64,000 bases of DNA from Hymenobacter siberiensis. GTDB taxonomy: Bacteria; Bacteroidota; Bacteroidia; Cytophagales; Hymenobacteraceae. This document shows, one piece after another, positions 18,680-26,433 of the stretch. The notes under the pieces are model-generated. The model worked only from the letters and a program-made list of their open reading frames with translations. It made no database searches and was not told where the DNA came from. Position numbers and translations under genes: made by a program. The stretch is taken from the NCBI RefSeq assembly GCF_018967865.2, contig NZ_JAHLZY020000001.1, positions 3,844,001 through 3,908,000 on the forward strand, written 5' to 3'. Each line of letters begins with the position of its first letter. The first letter of the stretch is position 1.

Positions 18680-19858
18680 CTACTCTTGCTTCGGCGAGCG
18701 GCTTATCAGCTTCTCGACCAGCGCGGTGCTGCCGGAAATGGCGGGCAGGACGGGCTTGCTGACGTTTTCCTTCTCGGTCAGTTTCTTGTAGAGCGTTAGG
18801 GCCTGGGCCACCACCTGGTCCATGTTGTAATACTTATAGGTGGCGAGGCGACCGACAAAATGCACGCCCGACGTTTCGTCGGCCAGCTTCTTGTACTTGC
18901 TGTACAGCTCGGCATTTTCGGGCATCGGGATGGGGTAGTACGGGTCGCCTTCGGCCTGCGGGTATTCGTACACAATGGCCGTTTTGGGGTGCTCCTGGCC
19001 GGTGAGGGCCTTGAACTCGGTGATGCGCGTATAGAGGTTGTCGTTGGGGTAGTTCACCACGGGCGCGGCGAGGTGTTTCTCCTTGTTCAAGGTTTCGTGC
19101 CGGAATTCGAGGGAGCGGTAGGGCAGCTTGCCGAACTTGAAGTCGAAATACTCATCTACCGGACCGGTGAAAATCATTTCCTTAAAAGGAATGAAGTCCA
19201 TGATTTCGTGGTAATCCGTGTTCAGCATCACCTTGATATTTGGGTGGTTGAGCATGTTCTCAAACATCCGGGTGTAGCCGTGCAGGGGCATGGCCTGATA
19301 GGTGTCGGTGAAGTACCGGTCGTCGCGGTTAGTACGGGTGGGCACGCGGCTGGTCACGGACTTATCGAGCTGCGAGGGGTCGAGGCCCCACTGCTTGTTG
19401 GTGTAGTTCTTAAAGAATTTGTTGTATAGCTCGCGGCCTACTTTGCTCACCACCACGTCTTCCGACGTCTTGATGACATCGACCTGCTCGGCTACGGAGG
19501 CGAAGAATTCTTCCACCTCGAAGCTGGTCAGGTTCAGGCCGTAGAGCTTGTTGATGGTGTCGAGGTTGATGGGCATCGGCACGTGCTGGCCATCCACGGA
19601 GGCGAGCACGCGGTGCTCGTAGGGACGCCAGTCGGTGAAGTTGCCCAGGTACTCGAACACGTCTTTTGAATTGGTGTGAAAGATGTGCGGGCCATACTTG
19701 TGCACCAGAATACCGTCCTCGTTGTAATGGTCGTAGGCGTTGCCGGCAATGTGGCTGCGCTTGTCAATTATAAGGACTTTTTTGTTGCTGCGGGTGGCCA
19801 GCCGCTCGGCCAGCACGCTACCGGCAAAACCGGCTCCAACGATGAGGTAATCAAACAT
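18680..19858 (-). CDS. glf: UDP-galactopyranose mutase
   Basis: A 392-aa FAD enzyme that converts UDP-galactopyranose to UDP-galactofuranose for surface glycans. It has the N-terminal dinucleotide-binding GAGFAG at residues 8-13, the family-specific YGPHIFHT block, the NKQWGLDPSQL segment, and the C-terminal FVGRLATYKYYNMDQVV with FAD and substrate contacts. Length is normal. A glycosyltransferase gene lies upstream on the same strand (gap 143 nt), which suggests a galactofuranose-containing polysaccharide, though the transferase substrate is unknown. Confidence 0.95.
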   Translation of the reverse strand: MFDYLIVGAGFAGSVLAERLATRSNKKVLIIDKRSHIAGNAYDHYNEDGILVHKYGPHIFHTNSKDVFEYLGNFTDWRPYEHRVLASVDGQHVPMPINLDTINKLYGLNLTSFEVEEFFASVAEQVDVIKTSEDVVVSKVGRELYNKFFKNYTNKQWGLDPSQLDKSVTSRVPTRTNRDDRYFTDTYQAMPLHGYTRMFENMLNHPNIKVMLNTDYHEIMDFIPFKEMIFTGPVDEYFDFKFGKLPYRSLEFRHETLNKEKHLAAPVVNYPNDNLYTRITEFKALTGQEHPKTAIVYEYPQAEGDPYYPIPMPENAELYSKYKKLADETSGVHFVGRLATYKYYNMDQVVAQALTLYKKLTEKENVSKPVLPAISGSTALVEKLISRSPKQE

Positions 19859-20001
19859 AGTGCAGGGTATGGAAAGCAGTAAGAAGGGAGCGTTATATAT
19901 TTTTATTTTAACTAACTGATAATCAGAATTTATGCGTGTTTCGGAGGCACGCTACGCCAGCTTGCGGCGGCTTGGATCCGTCCATTATGACTACCAACAG
20001 G

Positions 20002-21294
20002 CTAGACGATGGGCGGCAGCGTTACTTCCGATACTTTGGTGGGCATGAGCGGCACACCGGTCATGGTGGTGGAAGCATCGGGCTTTTTGGCACCCAGGCG
20101 CGCCTGCATCAGTTTCACCATCTGCTGCCAGGTCTGGTCCCAGGAAATGGTGGCCAGGTAATCATCGGTGCGCTGCCGCCAGTCGGCGTCGGTGCGCTGG
20201 GTGAGGGCCTTGGCGATGGCGGCGCCGAAATCGGCGGCGTTATCGGCAATGTGCACCAGCTTGAGGTCGCCGTAGGGCCGCACCACGTCGCGGATGGGCG
20301 TGCTCACTACGGGGTTGCCGGCGGCGAGGTATTCGGGCGTTTTGGTAGGCGAAATAAACTTCGTGCTTTCGTTATCAGCAAACAGCAGAGTGGCTACGTC
20401 CCAACCCTTTAAATAGGCAGGCAGTTCCTTATAATCCTTGCCGCCGAGGTAATGCACGTTGGGCGTGCGCGGCAGGGTAGCCGGGTCAATCTTCACCACC
20501 GGGCCGATGATGACAAACTGCCACTCGGCGTGGTTCTGCGCCAGCTCGCGCAGCAGCTCAATATCCAGCCGCTCGTCCACCACGCCGAAAAAGCCGATGC
20601 GCGGGTGCGCAATGCCGGCCTGGTCGGCGGGCTCGGCCATGGGGCCCCGCGCCTGGCCAAAATGGGCTTTGTCGATGCTGCTCGGGAAGGGGTGCGCGTC
20701 GGGGTGCTGCTCGCGCTTGGCTTCGTAGAGCGTGTGCCCGCCGGTGAACACCAGGTCGGCTTTGGCGAAGAGCTCCTGCTCGCGCTTTTTGAGCTCGGGC
20801 GGGGCAAACTTGAAGGCCGCCAGCTCGTCCATGCAGTCATACACGGTGAGCTTGGGCGTGAACTGGCGCGACTTGCCCAGGGCCATGGGCGTGTAGTACC
20901 AGAACACGTAGTTCGTGACGCTCTGCTCGGCAAAATAGTGACTCAGGACTTCGAACTGGGCCTGGTCGGCGGCGGCTTCGTCTTCGCGCAGGCGCGCGGG
21001 CAGGTGCACCACCACCACTTTCACGCCGTTGTCGCGAAGCTTGATTTCAACGTGCGGCTCAACCAGGTTGTCGTTGTGGCAGAAAGCGTCTTCGACATAA
21101 AACACCCGGCCGTATTGGGCAAAGCGCGACAGCAAGTGCTGGGGGCGCTGCCACACGAAATCCCAATGCAAGTGCGCAAAGCACACCAGGTCGGGCAACG
21201 TATAAGGGGCGTTATTTTCGGCAGCTGATTCGCTGGGCCGGGCAGCGGTGGCAGAGGCGCGCAAAGGCACTTCCACCGTCGAAGAAGGGGGCAT
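20002..21294 (-). CDS. Glycosyltransferase, GT-B fold, TuaH-like
   Basis: A 430-aa protein. The central and C-terminal parts have GT-B features: a LVCFAHLHWDFVWQRPQHLLSRFA block at the start of the first Rossmann domain, VYDCMDELAAF, and the C-terminal nucleotide-sugar region FISPTKTPEYLAAGNPVVSTPI with the E-x7-E-like pattern. The HWDFVWQRPQHL motif is typical of TuaH-like transferases of Bacteroidetes. The first about 30 residues are low-complexity and the exact start is uncertain. Its neighbour glf suggests a role in surface polysaccharide, but the donor sugar cannot be read from the sequence. Confidence 0.82.
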   Translation of the reverse strand: MPPSSTVEVPLRASATAARPSESAAENNAPYTLPDLVCFAHLHWDFVWQRPQHLLSRFAQYGRVFYVEDAFCHNDNLVEPHVEIKLRDNGVKVVVVHLPARLREDEAAADQAQFEVLSHYFAEQSVTNYVFWYYTPMALGKSRQFTPKLTVYDCMDELAAFKFAPPELKKREQELFAKADLVFTGGHTLYEAKREQHPDAHPFPSSIDKAHFGQARGPMAEPADQAGIAHPRIGFFGVVDERLDIELLRELAQNHAEWQFVIIGPVVKIDPATLPRTPNVHYLGGKDYKELPAYLKGWDVATLLFADNESTKFISPTKTPEYLAAGNPVVSTPIRDVVRPYGDLKLVHIADNAADFGAAIAKALTQRTDADWRQRTDDYLATISWDQTWQQMVKLMQARLGAKKPDASTTMTGVPLMPTKVSEVTLPPIV

Positions 21295-21469
21295 GAAAAT
21301 TAGCAGGAAAAGGGGTTTCGCGCCGCGCCGGAGGGACTCTCTACCTACGCAGCCGCAACGCTTGCAAGTGTATACGCAGCCCTTCGGCCAAAGGATATAC
21401 CCCGGCTTACTTTGCTAAGCACCTACTAACGCTACACGCTATCAGGCTAATATAAGTTTATCATATATT

Positions 21470-21985
21470 TTATATCCCGGCATAAAGCTGGAGCAGGCAC
21501 TGCCATTCCACGGCATCCTGCCAGCCGGTGGCGGTGCGCAGCCAACCGTGCCGAATGCCCACGCGCCGAAAGCCAGCGGCCCGAAACAGCTTCAAACTCG
21601 CGGTATTATCAGTGCCTACAGTCGCGTAAATCTGGTGCAGGCGCAGCAGCTGGCGGGCGTAGTTTTTCAGCAGCTCCAGGGCCTGGCGGGCATAGCCGTG
21701 GCGGCGCTCGCTGGCCAGAATGGTGATGCCCACACCCGCCCGCAGGTGCAGCGGGTCGAAGTCAAAAAGGTCCACCACACCCACGGCAAGGCTACCTATC
21801 TCAGTAGTAATCACCAGCCGCAGCTGGCGCACTACGTATAAATCCGCGCCGGCATGCGCCAGGTATTCGCGCAGGGCGTGGCGCGACACCGGCGCCAGCG
21901 TATCCGACACGCCCCAGATGTCGGGGTCGTTTTCGAGGGCGTAGAGAAATTCGAGGTCGTCGGGTTCGAGGGCGCGCAGGTGCAT
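21470..21985 (-). CDS. GNAT-family N-acetyltransferase
   Basis: A 171-aa acetyltransferase of the RimJ/SpeG type. The ATG at 21985 (MHLRALEPDDLEFLYALEND) is the family start. Visible are IWGVSDTLAPVSRHALREYL, the acetyl-CoA binding ASERRHGYARQALELL, and TDNTASLKLFRAAGFRRVG, the standard C-terminal motif. The substrate could be a polyamine, a ribosomal-protein N-terminus or an antibiotic; nothing in the sequence decides. A TACCTTTG box lies 7 nt before the ATG. It is divergent from ohrR. Confidence 0.88.
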   Translation of the reverse strand: MHLRALEPDDLEFLYALENDPDIWGVSDTLAPVSRHALREYLAHAGADLYVVRQLRLVITTEIGSLAVGVVDLFDFDPLHLRAGVGITILASERRHGYARQALELLKNYARQLLRLHQIYATVGTDNTASLKLFRAAGFRRVGIRHGWLRTATGWQDAVEWQCLLQLYAGI

Positions 21986-21992
21986 GGTGGGG

Positions 21993-22000
21993 CAAAGGTA
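21993..22000 (-). promoter_or_regulatory. TACCTTTG -7 box of the GNAT gene, 7 nt from the ATG
   Basis: A perfect TAnnTTTG on the minus strand. The implied leader is at most a few nucleotides. No -33 TTG is evident at the usual distance. Confidence 0.5.
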
Positions 22001-22053
22001 TTGGGCGGTGGGGTTGTGGCGGGACGTTCTCGCGTTTAAGATTAAAAAAATAA

Positions 22054-22065
22054 ATTGCGCACAAT
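22054..22065. promoter_or_regulatory. Candidate OhrR operator
   Basis: ATTGCGCACAAT, an inverted ATTG-N4-CAAT, 44 nt before ohrR in the divergent gap to GNAT. OhrR proteins bind AT-rich inverted repeats containing AATTG/CAATT near their own promoters. The match is short and inferred from position. Confidence 0.35.
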
Positions 22066-22108
22066 CAAACATTACACAACCGTTATCCGTTTACCTATTC
22101 GAAACCCC

Positions 22109-22561
22109 ATGGCAACTCCTCCTGAACCGTCCGCTAAGAACTCACTGCTGAAGCTAGAAAACCAGCTGTGCTTCCCGTTCTATGCCGTTTCGCGGCTGCT
22201 CACCAAGGCCTATCAGCCGCTGTTGCAGGCTCTCGACCTTACCTACCCGCAGTATCTCGTGTTTCTGCTGCTATGGGAGCACGAGAAGCTCACGGTGAAG
22301 GAGTTGGGTGAAAAGCTGCTGCTCGACTCGGGCACGCTCACACCGCTGCTCAAGCGCATGGAGCAGAAGCAGTGGCTCAGCCGCCGCCGCGACCCGCGCG
22401 ACGAGCGGTCGGTTATCATCGCGCTGCTGCCGGCAGGCCGGGCCCTCGAAGCCCGGGCCGACCAGATTCCGCTGCTCATGCTCGACAAGATGCAGATGTC
22501 GGAAGGCGAGATAACGGCCCTGCGCACCCACCTAACCCATTTACTTACCCAGTTGGCTTAG
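22109..22561 (+). CDS. ohrR: MarR-family organic-peroxide repressor OhrR
   Basis: A 150-aa regulator. The ATG at 22109 (MATPPEPS) is taken because the upstream codons run into the divergent promoter region. C21 in LENQLCFPFYAVSRL is the peroxide-sensing cysteine position of OhrR. The winged-helix part shows LTYPQYLVFLLLWEHEKLTVKELG, LLLDSGTLTPLLKRMEQ and RDPRDERSVII, all very close to Bacillus OhrR. Oxidation of the cysteine should release DNA and derepress ohr, 35 nt downstream on the same strand. Co-transcription gives a self-regulated pair. Confidence 0.93.
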   Translation: MATPPEPSAKNSLLKLENQLCFPFYAVSRLLTKAYQPLLQALDLTYPQYLVFLLLWEHEKLTVKELGEKLLLDSGTLTPLLKRMEQKQWLSRRRDPRDERSVIIALLPAGRALEARADQIPLLMLDKMQMSEGEITALRTHLTHLLTQLA

Positions 22562-22596
22562 CGGCCAGCGCTTAACTTTTTTTCTTACCCAATCCG

Positions 22597-23031
22597 ATGA
22601 AAATCGAAAAAATCTTCACTGCCCAGGCTTTGGCCAAAGGCGGCCGCGACGGCCAAATTAGCTCCAACAACAACGTTCTTAACCTGACCCTGAGCACGCC
22701 CAAAGAGATGGGCGGCCCCGGCAAAACCGGCGCTACCAACCCCGAGCAGCTGTTTGCCGCCGGCTACGCAGCCTGCTTCGAAGGCGCGCTGGGCGTGGCC
22801 GCCCGCCAGGCCAAAGTGCGCCTGGAAAACGTGACCGTGGAAGCCCTCATTGGCTTCGGCCAAGCGGAGGACGGCGGCTACGGCATCTCGGCCGATTTGC
22901 ACGTAAACCTGCCCGGCTTCGAACAGAAGCAGGCCGAGGAGCTGGTGGAAGCCGCTCACGGCATCTGCCCCTATTCGCGCGCTACCAAAGGCAACATTGA
23001 GGTGAGCCTTACCACCACGACCAACGCCTAA
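22597..23031 (+). CDS. ohr: Organic hydroperoxide resistance protein Ohr (OsmC superfamily)
   Basis: A 144-aa thiol peroxidase that reduces organic hydroperoxides. The two catalytic cysteines are in place: C60 in GYAACFEGAL and C124 in GICPYSRAT. Conserved G-ATNPEQLFAAG precedes the first. Length and motifs distinguish it from OsmC. It follows its regulator ohrR by 35 nt and ends at a clear terminator. Confidence 0.95.
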   Translation: MKIEKIFTAQALAKGGRDGQISSNNNVLNLTLSTPKEMGGPGKTGATNPEQLFAAGYAACFEGALGVAARQAKVRLENVTVEALIGFGQAEDGGYGISADLHVNLPGFEQKQAEELVEAAHGICPYSRATKGNIEVSLTTTTNA

Positions 23032-23060
23032 GCACGCTGGCTTTCGGGCCGGCCAGATTG

Positions 23061-23100
23061 AAATAGCCGTGCCACCACCACGCTGGCACGGCTATTTTTT
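23061..23100 (+). terminator. Terminator of ohrR-ohr
   Basis: AAATAGCCGTGCCA and TGGCACGGCTATTTTTT form a 14-bp stem with U-tract. Confidence 0.85.
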
Positions 23101-23127
23101 ATTCGCTGAACTCACTACCTTATTCCT

Positions 23128-24126
23128 ATGAAAACGCAAGCCATTCTGCTCGCCAGCCGCCCCCAGGGCGAGCCCACGGCCGAGCAATTCCAGTTCGAAA
23201 CCCGCGAAACGCCTGCCCTTGCCGCCGGCCAGGTGCTGCTGAAAACGCGGTACGTGTCCGTCGACCCCTACATGCGGGGCCGGATGAGCGCGGCAAAATC
23301 GTACGTGGCACCGTTTGAAGTGGGCCAGCCGATTGCGGGCGGTGTAGTAGCCGAGGTCATTGAAAGCCAAAGCCCGGACTTGGCCGTAGGCACCACCGTA
23401 GTGGGCAACCTGCTTTGGCAGGAATTCAGCGTGGCCGATGCCAAAACACTGAACCCCGTGCCGGTAGATAAAGCCCCTGCCAGCTACTTCCTGGGCCTGC
23501 TGGGCATGCCCGGCCTCACGGCCTATTTTGGCCTGCTCGACATCTGCCAGCCCAAGGCCGGCGAAACGGTGGTGGTATCCGGCGCGGCCGGGGCCGTGGG
23601 CCTGATTGTGGGCCAGCTGGCCAAAATTCAGGGCTGCCGGGTGGTTGGCACGGCGGGCTCCGACGAAAAGGTGGCCCACCTCAAAGCCCTGGGCTTTGAC
23701 GAAGCCATCAACTATAAAACCACGCCCGACATTGCCAAAGCCCTGGCCGCCGCCGCCCCCAACGGCGTGGACTGCTACTTCGACAACGTGGGCGGGGCCA
23801 TCACCGACGCCGTGTACGACCTGCTGAACAAGCACGCCCGCATTGCCCTATGCGGTCAGATTTCGACCTACAACGCTACCGAAACGCCCACCGGCCCCCG
23901 CCCCGAAGGCAAGCTCCTGAAAACCAGCACTAAGCTGCAGGGCTTCATCGTGAGCGACTACTACAGCCGCTGGCCCGAGGGCGTGGCCAAGCTCACGGAG
24001 TGGTACGCCGCCGGCCAGCTGAAAGGCGAGGAAACCATTACGGAAGGCTTCGACCAGATTCCGGCCGCTTTCATGGGCTTATTTAAGGGTGAGAACACCG
24101 GCAAGGCCGTGGTAAAAGTGGCGTAA
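23128..24126 (+). CDS. Zinc-independent MDR NADP-dependent oxidoreductase (CurA / prostaglandin-reductase-like)
   Basis: A 332-aa medium-chain reductase that reduces the double bond of alpha,beta-unsaturated carbonyls with NADPH. The N-terminal VSVDPYMRGRMS segment is a hallmark of this branch. LLGMPGLTAYFGLLDICQPK and the Rossmann VSGAAGAVG follow, then GCRVVGTAGSDEK and VDCYFDNVGG. No structural zinc cysteines are present. Neighbours deal with peroxides and other electrophiles, so a detoxifying role is plausible. Confidence 0.92.
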   Translation: MKTQAILLASRPQGEPTAEQFQFETRETPALAAGQVLLKTRYVSVDPYMRGRMSAAKSYVAPFEVGQPIAGGVVAEVIESQSPDLAVGTTVVGNLLWQEFSVADAKTLNPVPVDKAPASYFLGLLGMPGLTAYFGLLDICQPKAGETVVVSGAAGAVGLIVGQLAKIQGCRVVGTAGSDEKVAHLKALGFDEAINYKTTPDIAKALAAAAPNGVDCYFDNVGGAITDAVYDLLNKHARIALCGQISTYNATETPTGPRPEGKLLKTSTKLQGFIVSDYYSRWPEGVAKLTEWYAAGQLKGEETITEGFDQIPAAFMGLFKGENTGKAVVKVA

Positions 24127-24148
24127 TCAGCACATAGCCTAATAGGCG

Positions 24149-24286
24149 GTCATGCTGAGCATTCTGCGCATCAAGCAGAGACCGAAGCATCTCGCGTGCC
24201 ACCACTAATCCTTTTCTCGCGAGTGAGTTACTGCCACACGCGAGATGCCTCGGTCTCTGCTTGATGCGCAGAATGCTCGGCATGAC
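24149..24286. repeat. Family A palindrome, 50-bp arms
   Basis: The arms 24149-24198 and 24237-24286 are reverse complements with two mismatches. They begin GTCATGCTGAGCATTCTGCG and contain GAAGCATCTCGCG. The loop holds a further small inverted pair, CTCGCGAG. Family A membership rests on the shared GTCATnCnGAGC and GAAGCATCT blocks. Confidence 0.88.
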
Positions 24287-24329
24287 GTTCTCACAGCGTT
24301 TCAACATCATCCAATCCCCCCACTATCCC

Positions 24330-24638
24330 ATGTCCTCCAACAAATCCATTATCTGCGTAGCGGCCCACTTCCAGGCCCAGGCCGGCCAGGAAGAAACCGT
24401 GCGCCAGCTGCTGTTACAAGCCGCCGCCGCCGTGCGGGCCGATGAGCCCGGCAACCTGGTGTACACCGCGCACCAGGACCCGAAAGAGCCCACTAAGTTC
24501 TTCATCTACGAGCAATACGCCGACCAGGCGGCCCTCGAAGCCCACCGCGACTCGGCCCACTACCAAGAGCTGGTGGTGAAGCAGATAGGGCCGCTGCTGG
24601 CCGAGCGCGCCGTCACTTTTTACCAGCTGCTGGACTAA
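24330..24638 (+). CDS. Antibiotic-biosynthesis-monooxygenase-fold (ABM) protein, putative quinol monooxygenase
   Basis: A 102-aa ferredoxin-fold protein. The ATG at 24330 (MSSNKSIICVAAHFQA) avoids the longer frame, which runs into the preceding palindrome. Family signs are AQAGQEETVRQLL, PGNLVYTAHQDPKEPTKFFIYEQYADQAALEAHRDSAHYQEL with the conserved E-Q-Y and H residues, and a short C-terminal strand. Relatives (YgiN-like) oxidise quinols or act in small-aromatic metabolism; the substrate here is unknown. The DJ-1 gene follows 44 nt downstream. Confidence 0.85.
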   Translation: MSSNKSIICVAAHFQAQAGQEETVRQLLLQAAAAVRADEPGNLVYTAHQDPKEPTKFFIYEQYADQAALEAHRDSAHYQELVVKQIGPLLAERAVTFYQLLD

Positions 24639-24682
24639 CGCCGGCCGCTCTTTTTTTTCATTACCACTAAAACCCAGATACC

Positions 24683-25363
24683 ATGAAAATTGCAATGATT
24701 TTGACCTCGCACGACGAGCTCGGCAACACCGGCCACAAAACCGGTTTCTGGCTCGAAGAATTCGCCGCGCCTTACTACACCTTCATCGATGCCGGCGCTG
24801 ATGTTACGCTCGCTTCGCCCAAAGGCGGCCAGCCGCCCCTCGACCCCAAAAGCGACGACCCCAGCGCCCAGACCGATGCCACCAAGCGCTTCAAGGCCGA
24901 CACCGCCGCCCAGCAAGCCCTGGCCAGCACGGTGACGCTCGACACCATCAAGGCCGAAGATTTTGACGCCGTGTTCTACCCCGGCGGCCACGGCCCCCTG
25001 TGGGATTTGGCCGAAGACAAGAAGTCCATTGCCTTCATCGAAGCCATGTACAACGCCGGCAAGCCGGTAGCCGCCGTGTGCCACGCCCCCGGCGTGCTGC
25101 GCCACGTGAAAGCCGCCAACGGCGAGCCGCTGGTGAAAGGCAAGTCGGTAGCCGGCTTCACCAACACTGAAGAAGAGGCCGTGCAGCTGACCAACGTAGT
25201 GCCTTTCCTGGTGGAAGACATGCTGAAAGAAAACGGCGGCCAGTACTCGAAAGGCGCCGACTGGCAGCCCTACGTCGTATCGGCCGGCAACCTGATTACG
25301 GGCCAGAACCCCGCCTCGTCGGAGAAAGCCGCTGAAGAGCTGCTGGCGATGCTGAAGAAGTAG
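24683..25363 (+). CDS. DJ-1/PfpI-family protein (Hsp31/YhbO-like type 1 glutamine-amidotransferase fold)
   Basis: A 226-aa protein with the nucleophile elbow AAVCHAPGVL (C133, H134), the conserved E26 in FWLEEFAAPY, and FYPGGHGPLWDL near 99-110. This arrangement fits the Hsp31/glyoxalase-III side of the family, which acts on glyoxals or as a stress chaperone. The neighbouring monooxygenase, CurA-like reductase and Ohr support a stress-detoxification group. The gene is followed by a nested palindrome and terminator. Confidence 0.9.
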   Translation: MKIAMILTSHDELGNTGHKTGFWLEEFAAPYYTFIDAGADVTLASPKGGQPPLDPKSDDPSAQTDATKRFKADTAAQQALASTVTLDTIKAEDFDAVFYPGGHGPLWDLAEDKKSIAFIEAMYNAGKPVAAVCHAPGVLRHVKAANGEPLVKGKSVAGFTNTEEEAVQLTNVVPFLVEDMLKENGGQYSKGADWQPYVVSAGNLITGQNPASSEKAAEELLAMLKK

Positions 25364-25375
25364 CCTCACGGTTAA

Positions 25376-25543
25376 CCTCACCCCTGCCCCCCTCTCCCGC
25401 AGAGAGGGGGCACCGGTTCGGAGCAGGAATAAAACGAAAATAGCCCGGCGCATTGCGCTGGGCTATTTTCATTAACGGCTTCATCTGTCTGGAGCAAAGC
25501 CGGTGCCCCTTCTTTTTTGGAGAGGGGGGTCAGGGGGTGAGGT
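25376..25543. repeat. Imperfect palindrome enclosing a terminator
   Basis: The left arm CCTCACCCCTGCCCCCCTCT..., GGGGGCACCGG (about 25376-25417) and the right arm CCGGTGCCCC..., GGGGGGTCAGGGGGTGAGG (about 25500-25543) are inverted copies with small differences. The terminator at 25435-25470 sits in the loop. Confidence 0.65.
25435..25470. terminator. Terminator between the DJ-1 gene and dapF
   Basis: GAAAATAGCCC / GGGCTATTTTC stem with a GGCGCATTGCGCTG centre, between convergent genes. Confidence 0.75.
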
Positions 25544-25551
25544 GACCCGCC

Positions 25552-26349
25552 TTACACCTCCCCGCCGAAAACCCGCACCGCCGGGCCACTCAGCCATACG
25601 TTTTCGAAGCCACCGTCGGGACGCTGCTCGAAGCTTACTTCCAGTTCGCCGCCCATGGTTTGCAGGCGCACGGGCGAGGCCGCGCCGCGTTGCGAGGCAG
25701 CCAGGGCCACGGCCGTTACGCCGGTACCGCAGCTCAGGGTTTCGTCTTCCACGCCGCGCTCGTAGGTGCGCACGGGCCAGGGCTGGGCGGGGTCGGCGGG
25801 AATTTCCACGAAGTTGACGTTGGTGCCGGCCGGGTCGTAGGCCGAGTCGTGGCGGATGTCGTGGCCGATGCCGTACACGTCGAAATCTACCAGTTTTTGA
25901 CCGCCTTCAGGGTCGAGGAAATGAATGTGGTGGGGCGAGCCGGTGTGCAGGAAAACGTCGGCCTCCCCTACCCCGGCTTTCTGGGCAGCGGCTACATCAA
26001 TCATGCGCAGGCGCACAGTGCCGTCGGGCTCCACGCGGGCTTCGTGGGGGCCATCCACGGCCAGAAAATGGGTTTCGTCGCCGATGAGGCCGAGGTATTT
26101 GGCAAAGGCCACGGTGCAGCGGCCGCCGTTGCCGCACATGGAGCTGGGGCGGCCATCGGCGTTGAAGTACACCATTTCGAAATCGAAATCAGGCTTGTTG
26201 CGCAGCAGAATCAGGCCATCGGCCCCAATGCCGAAGCGGCGGTCGCAGAGCTGGGCAATCAGCGGCTGGTCGGTTTCATTGAAAGCATGGACACGGTCGT
26301 CAATCATGACGAAGTCATTGCCGGTGCCCTGGTATTTATGGAATTGCAT
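25552..26349 (-). CDS. dapF: Diaminopimelate epimerase
   Basis: A 265-aa PLP-independent epimerase that makes meso-diaminopimelate for peptidoglycan and lysine. The two catalytic cysteines are C72 in SSMCGNGGRC and C207 in TLSCGTGVTA. The GTGNDFVMID start and FNADGRPS are typical. The ATG has a TACTTTTG box only 4 nt upstream. It follows the penicillin-binding protein gene on the same strand with an 84-nt gap, so the cell-wall theme is shared. Confidence 0.96.
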   Translation of the reverse strand: MQFHKYQGTGNDFVMIDDRVHAFNETDQPLIAQLCDRRFGIGADGLILLRNKPDFDFEMVYFNADGRPSSMCGNGGRCTVAFAKYLGLIGDETHFLAVDGPHEARVEPDGTVRLRMIDVAAAQKAGVGEADVFLHTGSPHHIHFLDPEGGQKLVDFDVYGIGHDIRHDSAYDPAGTNVNFVEIPADPAQPWPVRTYERGVEDETLSCGTGVTAVALAASQRGAASPVRLQTMGGELEVSFEQRPDGGFENVWLSGPAVRVFGGEV

Positions 26350-26353
26350 GATG

Positions 26354-26361
26354 CAAAAGTA
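26354..26361 (-). promoter_or_regulatory. TACTTTTG -7 box of dapF, 4 nt from the ATG
   Basis: A perfect TAnnTTTG match on the minus strand, separated from the start codon by CATC only. Implies a leaderless dapF transcript independent of the upstream gene. Confidence 0.55.
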
Positions 26362-26433
26362 ATGAATGGCCCTGGCGTCGTCGCCCCCCGTGTGCGCCTC
26401 ATGGGACCCCTGTGGGGCACGGCCCGCGTCGCC

